10,107 nt of DNA, from the NCBI GenBank assembly GCA_003024985.2, contig PXIH01S0013936.1; one strand, given 5' to 3'. The position numbers were made by a program, and so were the translations under genes. Shown here one piece after another: positions 1 through 7,595 of this stretch (its first letter is position 1; each line of letters begins with the position of its first letter). A model generated the notes under the pieces. The model did not search any database. It was not told the DNA's origin and worked only from the letters and a program-made list of their open reading frames with translations. The DNA comes from Euperipatoides rowelli. Its lineage: Eukaryota > Onychophora > Udeonychophora > Euonychophora > Peripatopsidae.

Positions 1-11
1 AAAAAAAAAAG

Positions 12-455
12 TAAATTGACCGCTGTACTGCAACAGCCCTGGTGAGCATAGGGGTACTCTGGAAGAATGGGCATTTTCCAGATTATGCTGGGGGAATTGC
101 AGGGGACTAGTCAAACAACAAAGCTAATATGGGTGCCATAATCAAAACTTTGGAGGTTGCACTCCTGGAAGGTGAGTTGGAGGTCACTATTATCTCTGAC
201 TAGTGCCTATGCTAGCCTATAACTAACATCTCTTGCAACATCCCAAAATTGGGTTCTAATGGCTGGATAGCCTCTAGAGGAAGGTCAGTATATAATATAA
301 TATAATACTGAAGAGTTCAAGTAAATTTATAACCAAGTAATAAAAGTTACTTGGATTCACACTCCCAACCATGCTGGCAAAGCACTAAAAGAGAGCAAAA
401 CTTGTGAAATATTCTTGGCAAAAGATGATCTAGTTTTGACACCTACTGTTGCTGC
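12..455 (+). pseudogene. Decayed RNase H domain of an LTR-type pol
   Basis: No long reading frame survives, but translation gives the order of landmarks of a type 1 RNase H. In the frame starting at 15 there is an Asp (18-20) in the place of the TDG motif, then a GIGV-like stretch, SNNKA (the NNRAE block), an ALE-like helix, IISD (198-200, the third acidic residue) and NGWIASRG. After a frameshift near 305-325 the reading continues from 325 with VTWIHTPNHAG, matching the V.W.HVPGHSG block, then FLAKD. In-frame stops lie at 108, 201 and 213. The second acidic residue (usually in RAE) is replaced by Asn and the last is not evident, so it is inactive. RNase H cuts RNA in RNA-DNA hybrids during reverse transcription. 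The integrase remnant downstream in the same orientation argues for an LTR element rather than a processed copy of the host RNASEH1 gene, but the latter cannot be excluded for this part alone. Confidence 0.72.
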
Positions 456-890
456 CAATGACGTAAGAAATAAGCTTCTTCTTCCTGACCTACCTATTAA
501 ATTCTCACACGATGGTGTGAAAGACTCAAACTTAAGTCCTAGAAGTGTTTCACCTTTGACCCATGCTGGAAGCCATGGAGACATACAATCACGTAAAATA
601 GAAATATACTTCTTTTTCGGATTGAGATATCCATTTTACTTCCTTGGCAGTGCAGAATACTTTGAAAGCAAATAACAATGTGATAAACCAGAATGATTCT
701 TTAGCTTCTTCAATAAACTAACCCCTATAAAGGATAGTGTTTCCTTGACAGACCAAGTAAACTTCCAAAAGCCACAATATTTCATGATCAGGCCATGGCT
801 ACCTAGCTTCTTACTACTTCCATAATGGTACACATGGCCAAGATCCTCCAGGAGCAAGCAAGGACCATGAAATCCACAGACTCTACTCTC
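456..890 (+). pseudogene. Linker of the decayed pol, no domain recognised
   Basis: The frame that ends the RNase H domain stays open to 675 and encodes a hydrophilic stretch (for example PLTHAGSHGD near residue 50 of the 415-675 reading) that I do not recognise. From 676 to 890 no frame gives a convincing domain. By position between RNase H and integrase it should be the pol linker. Base composition is less AT-rich than the sequence after 1345, in keeping with former coding DNA. Nothing on the minus strand looks better. Confidence 0.4.
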
Positions 891-1345
891 AGGTGGATCA
901 CGAAAGTGAAAGTAGAATAAGGCTCAATGAGAAAGATGGTGGAATCTATGCTAAATGGCTGCAAAAATTTGGCCCCAGATATGTTTTAATAATTGCTATT
1001 TATGTCCCATTTACATTAGAGGAAAAGTTATCTCATCTGTAAATGAATCGAGGTGGATGATACTCAAACTTATTGAACAGGTGAAAAAGTAGTTTTCAAT
1101 TTTTGGGTTATGATCCACTCTGAAATTGCAACAAGTGTCAGAGTAACTTTCAAAGAAGCCTGTATTAATTGGACTTTCCAAAGTCCTAAATACCTGCAGA
1201 GAGACTAGCCATGGCTTTGGTAGGACCACTACTTGCTGCAGAGACTGGTGAAAAATCTATCCTTGCAAACACAGACACCTGCAGTAGGTACTTGGTTGTG
1301 TGCCCTTTTATGACCATTGCAGTGGAGATTATTATTTTAGAATAA
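891..1345 (+). pseudogene. Decayed retroelement integrase: zinc-binding N-terminus and start of core
   Basis: Three stretches in one frame (starts at positions 2 modulo 3) resemble the integrase of Ty3/Gypsy-like elements. At 983-1039 a hydrophobic strand, IAIYVPFTLEE, is followed by LSH, as in the VP..LR..LL..H start of the HHCC domain. At 1127-1138 there is CNKCQ, the CxxC half of the zinc finger. At 1193-1342 the reading ERLAMALVGPL, then a D.CSRYLVVCPF stretch, matches the core start (lamDlvGPLp ... D.fSRy...P). The first catalytic Asp is replaced by Ala (GCT at 1214). Stops and frame changes at 1040 and 1187 interrupt it. Homology ends close to 1345, where the DNA becomes strongly AT-rich; the second Asp and the Glu of the core are absent. 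Integrase would join element DNA to the chromosome; this copy cannot. A Ginger-type DNA transposon integrase is an alternative, but RNase H upstream favours an LTR element. Confidence 0.68.
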
Positions 1346-2596
1346 GAAGACTAAATATATACCTAAATTATACCCATCAATTATTTAAAATTATTTTAAA
1401 TGATCATCACATAATAGACAATTGGAGTGATTATTTGTAGGTTCTTCCTTGTAATTTATATGCAGAGATTGAAGGAGGAGAAATTTTTTTTTTTTAATTT
1501 TACTTTTTTTTTTTTCAATCGAAAGAATCTCACCATTTAGGTGAACTGAGTTTATTTAACAGTTTTACTTTTCACTTATTAATACAAGGGATAATAATTT
1601 TATTGTCCATAAGTTGTTTACCATCTTAACAGAAATTCTTCTACTCGTTAAATGTTCAGTACTTTTTACAAAGTTAGAAATCTTGACTTTGAAAAAAATA
1701 TCTAAGTTCAAAAAACAAAAGCAAAGTTTTCCTCTTAACACATGTACTAGGAACAAGAAAGTGAAGAATTAACTTTGATGTTTTAAGTATTTTTTTTTGT
1801 GAAGAAAGGAAAAAGGGTGAATAAAAACCACTTGATTAGTTGTCTGCTTTGTTCGGTTACTCTTCTGGCACACATTGACACATTTCTAAAATGTATAAGA
1901 CCCTGCATTATGCTGTTTTTTTTAAATAGTTGTATGAAACATATTAATTATAAATTATAAATATGAAAAATGATTGATTTTAGATATTTTAATCTAAGCT
2001 TATTGGGTGCTTACAAATCCATGCTTGAGCAATTCATCATCTTTCTGTAGTGCAATATTTATAGAATTCATCGCAATACCTACAATATAACATCTAAGGT
2101 ATCTCATAGTCTCTACTTTATATAGACAACACATTGGATGCAATTAAAAATAGTTTTAATAAATGATTTGTTTACATTTATTTTTGAATACTGTTGGAAA
2201 ATAATCCTTTTGTAAAAATTACTATTTGAAAGCCAAATAAATCTAGCTTAGTGATATATTTAGATATAAATAAATGATCTAATTTACATCTGGTAGCAGT
2301 AGCTCAATTGAAATTCTTAAATCCAGATTTTTAATTTTTTTTCCTTTAACCAAAATACATTGTTGTGTGTATGTGTAGCATTGAAAGTGATAGAGTGTCT
2401 AACAGCATATACTCTGATCAGAAAATTATAATGTACACACAAAAAAGTAATTGGAATTTATAACAGAGTTTAATTTTAGCTGCATAATACTGTAATTTAT
2501 ATTAGCCTAAACTGAGATGATGCAATTAATTGGTCATAAAATACATTTTTTAATGAAAAAAAAAATTTCATTGATGTTTTTTTTTTTTTTTTCTAG
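1346..2596. other. AT-rich gene-free stretch upstream of the sulfatase exon
   Basis: No frame on either strand reads as a protein family. It holds T-runs at about 1485-1515 and just before 2596, and an inverted repeat AATGAAA/TTTCATT around an A-run at about 2553-2573. If the sulfatase exon is functional, at least the 3' part is intron; the polypyrimidine run and AG at 2595-2596 form its acceptor. No preceding sulfatase exon (for example one with the CxPSR active-site motif) was found here. Confidence 0.6.
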
Positions 2597-2710
2597 TGGC
2601 ATCTTGGATTTTTTTCTGAAAAATATACACCAACTTTGCGAGGTTTTGATTATCATTTTGGTTATTGGTCTGGCCATATAGATTATTTTGATCATAGTGC
2701 ATCAGAAATT
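2597..2710 (+). CDS. Internal exon of an arylsulfatase B-like gene
   Basis: This 114-base, 38-codon exon has no stop and is in phase 0 at both ends. It is preceded by a long T-rich tract ending in CTAG and followed by GTAAGT. The peptide starts WHLGFFSE, continues with TPTLRGFDYHFGYWSG and ends HSASEI. This matches the sulfatase segment after the invariant GK: (GK)WHLG, then PT.RGFD..FGY..G..DY..H, as in arylsulfatases B, I and J. The His of WHLG is one of the conserved active-site residues in the family; the preceding Lys must be supplied by the upstream exon. These lysosomal or secreted enzymes remove sulfate esters, ARSB itself from GalNAc-4-sulfate in dermatan and chondroitin sulfate. Codons are AT-rich but the reading is undamaged, which favours a working gene over a pseudogene. 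No neighbouring exon was found in the window, so flanking introns would be long. Which paralogue (ARSB, ARSI, ARSJ or a lineage-specific copy) cannot be decided. Confidence 0.88.
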
Positions 2711-4385
2711 GTAAGTATTTTGACTACACTCATTTTAATAAGCAGAAATTTAACATGTTTGCTTTTCTCTTTCAAATTATTAATTTTATCTTTTTATAAT
2801 AATAATATTCATTAAGGGGTACTTTTTTTTTTATAAAAAAAAATAAAATTTTATTACAATATCTCTGTGATTATAAGGTTTATAAACCTAGTTTTTAAGT
2901 ATGGCTATATGCTCATGGTAAAGAAATCGCACAAAAATCAAATTTTATGAGAAAGTACCCTGCAAAAAAATACCAAATCTCTATGTTGATCCATTTTATA
3001 GTAAAAAAAAATTTTTATTGCAAACATGTTACAATAAAGAAAATCAAATTGTAAAGAAAAATCATTTGTTAATCTATGTTTAATTATTTTGCTTCCCAAG
3101 TTATCTATTATTTTGTTTATAGAATATTACTCTGGAATGTTTAAATAACTGTTGCAGGAATTCCTGTGCCATTTGCTAATTTTGCCATTGACTACCAAAT
3201 CCAGATAGTGACTACTGAATTATATTACTAATAATCTAAAGCTGAAGGAAATAGTTTCTTAAAGAAAAACTCAATTGGAAGCTGATAATTACATGTTAAC
3301 TAGATGTAATAATAACTTCTCTTTATTCATACATGATGTAATCATTTTGTAAATAAAAATAAATATCATTATGAATACAGGAGGTTCATCATAATAACTT
3401 TCATATCTTCTTGACTGCTAAAAACACTTTTTAATGGCAGAAAACAATGATAATCCTAAACCAAGCAAGTAGCATCATTTGACTTTTATTCAAACATAAA
3501 ATCACCAATGAGTCAAATAGAGTCAGGATATTTCTCCATTTTAAAAACTTAATAGCCAATTTTAAAAAAAAATTTTGTCTCTTCTCTTTTGCCTGGTCTA
3601 AAATAACCCAATTTATGGCAACAATTATGATAAAAATGGTTAAATAATATATTTTTTAAGAGTTTGGCTGCCTGGTCATTTTTTGATAGTGCATAGGAGG
3701 AGAAACAAGGTATTATTTTTTAATGGCCTAATATGTTAAGAAATCATAGTAGACCACTTAATATGAATATGAAATAATGTATATAACCCAAAAGTTTTTT
3801 TTTAAATAAAGCCTTAGTTACTATTTTTATTTCATATGACTATTTTTTTTTATTATGTCATAATGGCTAATGTTAATTTCAATCCAAAGGAAAGCCTGCT
3901 GTTGTTTTAGAAGCAATCATATTATATTTTTTATTAAAATTTTATCATGTTAATGTTTTTCTTTGTAAAATACAACTATTATTCAAAAATAAATCTAAAT
4001 TTAAATCTTAAAGGTGATAGCTTCTTTCTCTCCTGATTCAATGGATTTTTGCAAATATGCACAGTATAGCCTACTGTTATGTGAGTAGATAAATGACATA
4101 TACCCGGATGTAGCGCCAATGCTGCTTGTCAATTGGACTGCTTCAATTATTTTATTTTTCTTGTTTGCCTTTATTTTGAACTTTTCATAGATTCGAGCTG
4201 ATTAGCTGATACATGTATAAGTGTCAAATATGTGTGTGTAATATTTGGTAACTCGTATTTGGATTTTAAGTATTTGCTCACCTGCTAAACTAATCTAAAC
4301 TATATTTTGTGTGCTTAAGCCTTTGTGATACTGTTACAATTATGCACATTCATAAATATTTCCAAAGTACCTTATGGCGTTCAAG
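2711..4385. other. AT-rich DNA after the sulfatase exon, probably intron
   Basis: It begins with a strong splice donor, GTAAGT, at 2711-2716. The rest is AT-rich with short A and T runs and a self-complementary A/T stretch at about 2820-2862. No frame gives a recognisable protein, and no downstream sulfatase exon was seen. The section from about 4090 is slightly richer in G+C and may already belong to the 5' part of the retrotransposon that follows, but I found no boundary. Confidence 0.55.
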
Positions 4386-4388
4386 TTT

Positions 4389-4510
4389 TTCAGGAGAGCT
4401 CAACAATTGAAAAATGATGTATTGATGTTGCTGGACCATTTGAAAATTTTAAAATAAGCTATAGAGCAAGAGGAACTAAGGGAGGAGTTAACAGATTTTG
4501 AAATCGATTT
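4389..4510 (+). pseudogene. Coiled-coil-like fragment just upstream of the endonuclease remnant
   Basis: In the frame through 4404 the translation is a run of heptad-like residues (QQLKNDVLMLLDHLKILK, a TAA stop at 4455-4457, then AIEQEELREELTDFEIDL). Such a Leu/Glu/Lys-rich helix is typical of the ORF1 protein of non-LTR retrotransposons, which forms coiled-coil oligomers and binds the element RNA. Its place directly before the endonuclease frame fits an ORF1 tail. The stretch is short and no zinc knuckle or RNA-binding motif is visible, so the identification rests on composition and position. Confidence 0.35.
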
Positions 4511-4513
4511 GCG

Positions 4514-5510
4514 ATGGACTATGCTATTAACTTTATCTTTGCTCCACGTGCTATACGTAAAATTCATAGATCCGGAATTGTATTGGGCAATTTAATCAAA
4601 ATTAGTACATTGGAAGTTAAGTATGTTCTGCCTAGAATAATGTTAACTAATACACACTTCCTGTACAAAAAATTTGAATCAGTGCAGGCCTTCATGCTGG
4701 CTGAGGATACCCATGTTGCTATAATAACTGAATCATGGATTAAGGAACCCAATGTAATGGGATTTGAAATTGCAGGATTTAAAAACCTACACCACCCAAT
4801 GAAAAGATTGCATAAAACAAATGGAGGAGGTATTTTACCCTACATTAAAAAAAATCATTAACATTACTGACCATTAGCTATCCCAAGATTGATGAGATAG
4901 AAGCTGTTACTGTTCTTCTAAGATCTAATTTCATGCCAAGAGAAATGCCATGACTAGCACTTTTGGCTATTTACTCACTTCCTAGCAATCCATATAATGA
5001 TGCTTTGATTGATCACATTTCAAATGAAAATGATAGGCTATTCTCTCTAAACACTAAGGGCAATATCATAATACTTGGTGACTTTAACGATTTGAAATAG
5101 AAAGGATTAAATTTCCCAAAGGATTTAATCAATTAATTAAGGATCCTACCAGAGGAACAAATATATCACAAATGCTTATAGAGGATTTGTTAATTACTTA
5201 TCATTACTGAGAGCCCCAATTGATGTGGTTTTACTCATTTCAGTTAACTCATTTTCATATAAAGGAAAAAAAAGAGTCTTTGTTATGTAGGCCAAAAAGA
5301 AGATCTAACCTAGATTATTTTGGATTTAATATCTGTAACTATGATTGGAATACAATATTTGAGACAAATGATATAAATATTGTTGCCGAAGATTTTATTA
5401 ACAGTCTATCTGAATTATACCAAAAATGTTTTCCTTTTGTGACTAAAAGAAGTAGTGCTAATGACCATCCTTGGTTCAATGAGAAAACTCGTAAACTAAT
5501 TGATGAATAA
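4514..5510 (+). pseudogene. Frame-broken endonuclease domain of a non-LTR retrotransposon
   Basis: Three frames carry successive parts of an endonuclease/exonuclease/phosphatase (EEP) domain. The first (4590-4861) has ITESW with the catalytic Glu at 4730-4732 and a GGGI stretch near 4830. The second (about 4877-5100) has DEIEAVTVLL, an AIYSLPSNP segment matching the iYrPPs block, and the diagnostic GDFN at 5080-5088; stops occur at 4951 and 5098. The third (5118-5510) has QLIKDPTRGT, a stop at 5208, and a tail with HPWFNEKTRKLID, as seen in the linker before the reverse transcriptase. The final SDH motif is not recognisable. The protein nicks target DNA to prime reverse transcription. The pattern suits CR1/L2/Jockey-type elements. 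No reverse transcriptase follows: the tandem repeat array begins about 20 bases later, so the element was cut off or replaced there. It is inactive. Confidence 0.85.
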
Positions 5511-5683
5511 GTAGATGATATTTGAGGGTTCTGTACCACTTCCGCGTCCGGTTTTCCTCACTTCCGGGTCAAAGGGCACTTCCGGTTCGAATCCAAGATG
5601 GCCGACTTCCGGTTTCTGTTTTGGCTAGGTTTAAGAGGTTTTAAGAGGAAATGACATCATATGATGCTGTATTAAGATGTATT

Positions 5684-5691
5684 ATGGGTAA
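5684..5691 (+). repeat. Left 8-bp target-site duplication (ATGGGTAA)
   Basis: This matches 5942-5949 (ATGGGCAA) with one difference and flanks the inserted element. The undisturbed site, ATGGGTAA followed by TATATGTCCCA, is present at 7088-7106 in another repeat unit. Confidence 0.85.
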
Positions 5692-5941
5692 CATTGCTGG
5701 ACCTAGGGGGGCAAGAGGGGGAAAGTGCCCTGGGACCACATCAGGGGCAGAAAAAATGGCATTGAAGTAAAAAATAAAATAAAAGATTCTCAAATTATTT
5801 ACATTTGAAGTACAAAACGTCCATAAAACTAAAAAAAAAAAAAAGCTTAAAATATTTTGTTTGGAAAAACACAGAAATTGGGGGCGTCAGAAGCCAACTT
5901 TGCCCCCCCCCCCAAAAAAAAAAAGTCTTGATCTACCACTG
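5692..5941. mobile_element. 250-bp non-autonomous hAT-like element
   Basis: It is bounded by an 8-base direct duplication, the size produced by hAT transposases. The left end CATTGCTGGACCTAGG and the reverse complement of the right end, CAGTGGTAGATCAAGA, agree at 10 of 16 positions, consistent with decayed terminal inverted repeats of the CAGTGG type. Inside, a G-rich stretch at the left (GGGGGGCAAGAGGGGG) and an 11-base C-run at 5903-5913 near the right end are features often seen in animal hAT elements. It has no transposase frame and contains A-runs at about 5831-5844 and 5914-5924. It must have moved with an enzyme supplied elsewhere, after the tandem array had formed. Orientation is not determinable. 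Confidence 0.82.
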
Positions 5942-5949
5942 ATGGGCAA
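5942..5949 (+). repeat. Right 8-bp target-site duplication (ATGGGCAA)
   Basis: It is the partner of the left duplication, with one T-to-C difference. The host repeat resumes immediately after it with TATATGTCCCA, exactly as in the uninterrupted unit at 7096-7106. Confidence 0.85.
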
Positions 5950-6440
5950 TATATGTCCCATAAAGCATTGTAAAATCCAATATGGCCAACTTCCTGTTCC
6001 TAATTTTACTAGGTTTAAAAGGTTTTTAGGACTGGAAGTGATGTCATTTCAGATTTTCGACTTCCGGTTCCTGGTCTAGAAATCTAGGTCAACGTCAAGG
6101 TCATCCAAGATGGCCAACTTCCGGTTTCTGGTTTAGTATAGTATTTTCTAGACCATTCTATTAACCGGCAAGGTCAAGGTCTCTCTATTAACCAGCATTT
6201 CCGGTTTAGGTTCTGGACCACATTACCCATCATGCAAAATCCAAGATGGCAGACCGGAAGTGCACAGAAACTTGCGTGAGGGACTTAGATAATTTTTTTT
6301 TCAAAATTATTTTTTCATGTAAATTGTAGAATTTGTTAATTTATTCAAAATGGTGGAAGGGGCACATTACCCATTATGCAAAAAATCCAAGATGGCAGCC
6401 CAAAAAATTTTTTTTCTTGAAAATTTGAATAATTTTTTTT

Positions 6441-6937
6441 TTTTATTCACTTGTAACTCAAAATCTTAAGAGATAATGGCTGTTAGATTTGGGTTCAATC
6501 CCCAACTCATTATAGATTCATAATTTTTTTAATGCATCCAATCGATTTGGAAATAAACAGGATGATTAAATAATTATTTAATAGATATTCTCCAAATTAC
6601 AAAGTCCTAGTGTATAAAATAGATTTATTATATTTTTTTCTTATTAATTTGGCACCGACCATCATTTTCTTTAAACTTTGTTCAGCATAATGGAGTAAAT
6701 TTTCAAATAGAGCGTACGCGATTTAGTCAGGGTAGTATCTTGCCTAATGATAAAATGATTAAATATATTGATTATATAATTATTCATTTAATTAAAAACG
6801 TATATACAGTATATTAAGAAGATCGTATGTAAAATCTATCAATGAGAAGTGGTGTAACGATAATCTTTCCCCCGCTGTAAAACCTATCTCCCCTACTCAT
6901 TACGAGTGAGTAATAGACTAAACCATTAGTAGGTGTA
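6441..6937. other. AT-rich spacer between the two repeat blocks
   Basis: No protein-coding frame is visible. It contains a tRNA T-arm-like hairpin (6489-6505, listed separately), a short inverted repeat TACTCA/TGAGTA at 6894-6899 and 6907-6912, and a few CpG words near 6713-6721. Otherwise it is anonymous AT-rich sequence. Confidence 0.5.
6489..6505 (+). promoter_or_regulatory. tRNA T-arm-like hairpin with a pol III B-box word
   Basis: TTGGG and CCCAA form a perfect 5-bp stem closing a 7-base TTCAATC loop, the exact geometry of a tRNA T-arm, and GGTTCAATCC fits the RNA polymerase III B box. The sequence upstream gives no acceptor, D or anticodon arm, so this is not an intact tRNA. It may be a leftover of a tRNA-derived SINE or a chance match. 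Confidence 0.3.
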
Positions 6938-6977
6938 ATTCACAACTTCCAGCGCACTTCTGGTTCCGGTTTTAAGT

Positions 6978-6990
6978 AGGTCAAAGGTCA
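6978..6990 (+). promoter_or_regulatory. DR1-type nuclear-receptor-like site
   Basis: AGGTCA-A-AGGTCA is a perfect direct repeat with a one-base spacer, the form bound by HNF4 and RXR heterodimers in animals. A related GGGTCA-A-AGGGCA occurs in the first block at 5566-5578. Function is inferred only from the word. Confidence 0.4.
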
Positions 6991-7186
6991 TTAAAATCCA
7001 AGATGGCTAACTTCCGGTTCTATTTTTGCTAGGTTTAAGGGTTTTTAACCAGAAATGAGGTCATATGACGCTATATTAAGATGCATTATGGGTAATATAT
7101 GTCCCACATGCATTTCAAAATCCAAGATGGCCACTTCCTGTTCCTAATTTTGCTAGGTTTAGGGGATTTAAAGACCGGAAGGGACA

Positions 7187-7223
7187 TCAAGGTCAAAGTC
7201 AAACTCAAGGTCACTCAAGGTCA
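7187..7223 (+). promoter_or_regulatory. Cluster of three extended nuclear-receptor half-sites
   Basis: TCAAGGTCA occurs at 7187-7195, 7205-7213 and 7215-7223, with further exact copies at 6095-6103 and 7313-7321. This is the extended half-site recognised by monomeric orphan receptors of the ERR and SF-1/FTZ-F1 types. The copies lie inside a repeat, so they may be amplified rather than selected. Confidence 0.4.
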
Positions 7224-7460
7224 TGGTCATTTTTGAGTGCAGATCCAAGATGGCTGACTTCCTGTTCCTAATTTTACTAGATTTAGGGGATATTAAGGTC
7301 AAAAGATCAAGATCAAGGTCATTTTTGAGCGCAAATCTAAGATGGTGGACCAGACGTGCACCGAAATGTGCACGAATAACTTAGAATTTTTTTTTGGAAA
7401 TTTTTCTAAGTCCTTTATTATTCAAAATGGCTGCCAAAATTTTTTTTTTTTTAAAATATT

Positions 7461-7580
7461 GAAATTTTCAAAATTTTTTAACCCCTCAAGTATTTTAAAG
7501 ATAGCGTTTGAACTCCTATCTAATTAGCATATTTAAAATCTTCAAAACTGAGTCAAAAAGTTTCAGAAGGATTCAGAGCT
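7461..7580. other. T-rich tail of the repeat block, no gene seen
   Basis: A/T runs follow the last repeat motif (ATGGCTGCCAAAAT at about 7427-7440). No domain or structure was recognised apart from similarity in composition to the tail of the first block after 6396. Confidence 0.4.
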
Positions 7581-7595
7581 AAGTGGGGAGTGATC

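Larger units (their letters stand above)
5527..6440 (+). repeat. First block of a ~125-bp diverged tandem repeat
   Basis: Units are anchored by CCAAGATGGC or close variants at 5593, 5977, 6105, 6241 and 6387. Each of the first three is followed by a CTTCCGG or CTTCCTG word, then a TTT.CTAGGTTTAA-like segment. The 384-base spacing between 5593 and 5977 falls to 126 once the 250-base inserted element and one 8-base target duplication are subtracted, agreeing with 128 for the next interval; later intervals are 136 and 146. The block ends in a CACATTACCCATNATGCA segment present twice (about 6221 and 6363), partly reverse-complementary to the TGCATTATGGGTAA of other units, and long T-runs. A 13-base word, CTATTAACC(G/A)GCA, is repeated at 6158 and 6185. 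No coding capacity is visible. It is G+C-richer and CpG-containing compared with its surroundings. Confidence 0.85.
6938..7460 (+). repeat. Second block of the ~125-bp diverged tandem repeat
   Basis: Anchors CCAAGATGGC recur at 6998, 7122 and 7245, with CTAAGATGGT at 7337, giving spacings of 124, 123 and 92. Its start (cytosine-rich ACTTCC words, then GGTCAAAGG and AATCCAAGATGG) parallels 5538-5602. Its end (GTGCAC, then ACTTAGAA and T-runs at about 7358-7397) parallels 6262-6305, so the two blocks are copies of one composite unit. Extra TCAAGGTCA words at 7187, 7205, 7215 and 7313 mark local expansion. No coding frame is visible. Confidence 0.82.

Noticed and set aside
357-584. Minus-strand 75-codon open frame
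   Set aside because: It overlaps the end of the plus-strand RNase H reading (VTWIHTPNHAG) and has no domain of its own; it is a complementary-strand shadow.
1565-1756. Minus-strand 63-codon open frame
   Set aside because: AT-rich chance frame of Phe, Leu and Lys codons in probable intron or intergenic DNA; no motif or splice context.
4564-4752. Minus-strand 62-codon open frame
   Set aside because: Antisense to the endonuclease remnant, whose plus-strand reading carries family motifs.
5861-6079. Plus-strand 72-codon open frame across 5941
   Set aside because: It starts inside the hAT-like element, reads through the C-run and target duplication and continues in the tandem repeat, so it crosses an insertion boundary and is not a gene.
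6430-6515. Complete tRNA gene
   Set aside because: Only the T-arm fits; no 5' acceptor complement to CTCATTA and no anticodon stem at the required position.
5511-7460. Reverse transcriptase continuing the non-LTR element
   Set aside because: No FADD-like or other RT motif was found in any frame; the stretch is tandem repeat.
5527-7460. CRISPR array
   Set aside because: Units are about 125 bases and diverged throughout, without short exact repeats and unique spacers; the context is eukaryotic.
7342-7527. Plus-strand 61-codon open frame
   Set aside because: It lies in the end of the repeat block and T-runs (poly-Phe/Lys); no coding signal.
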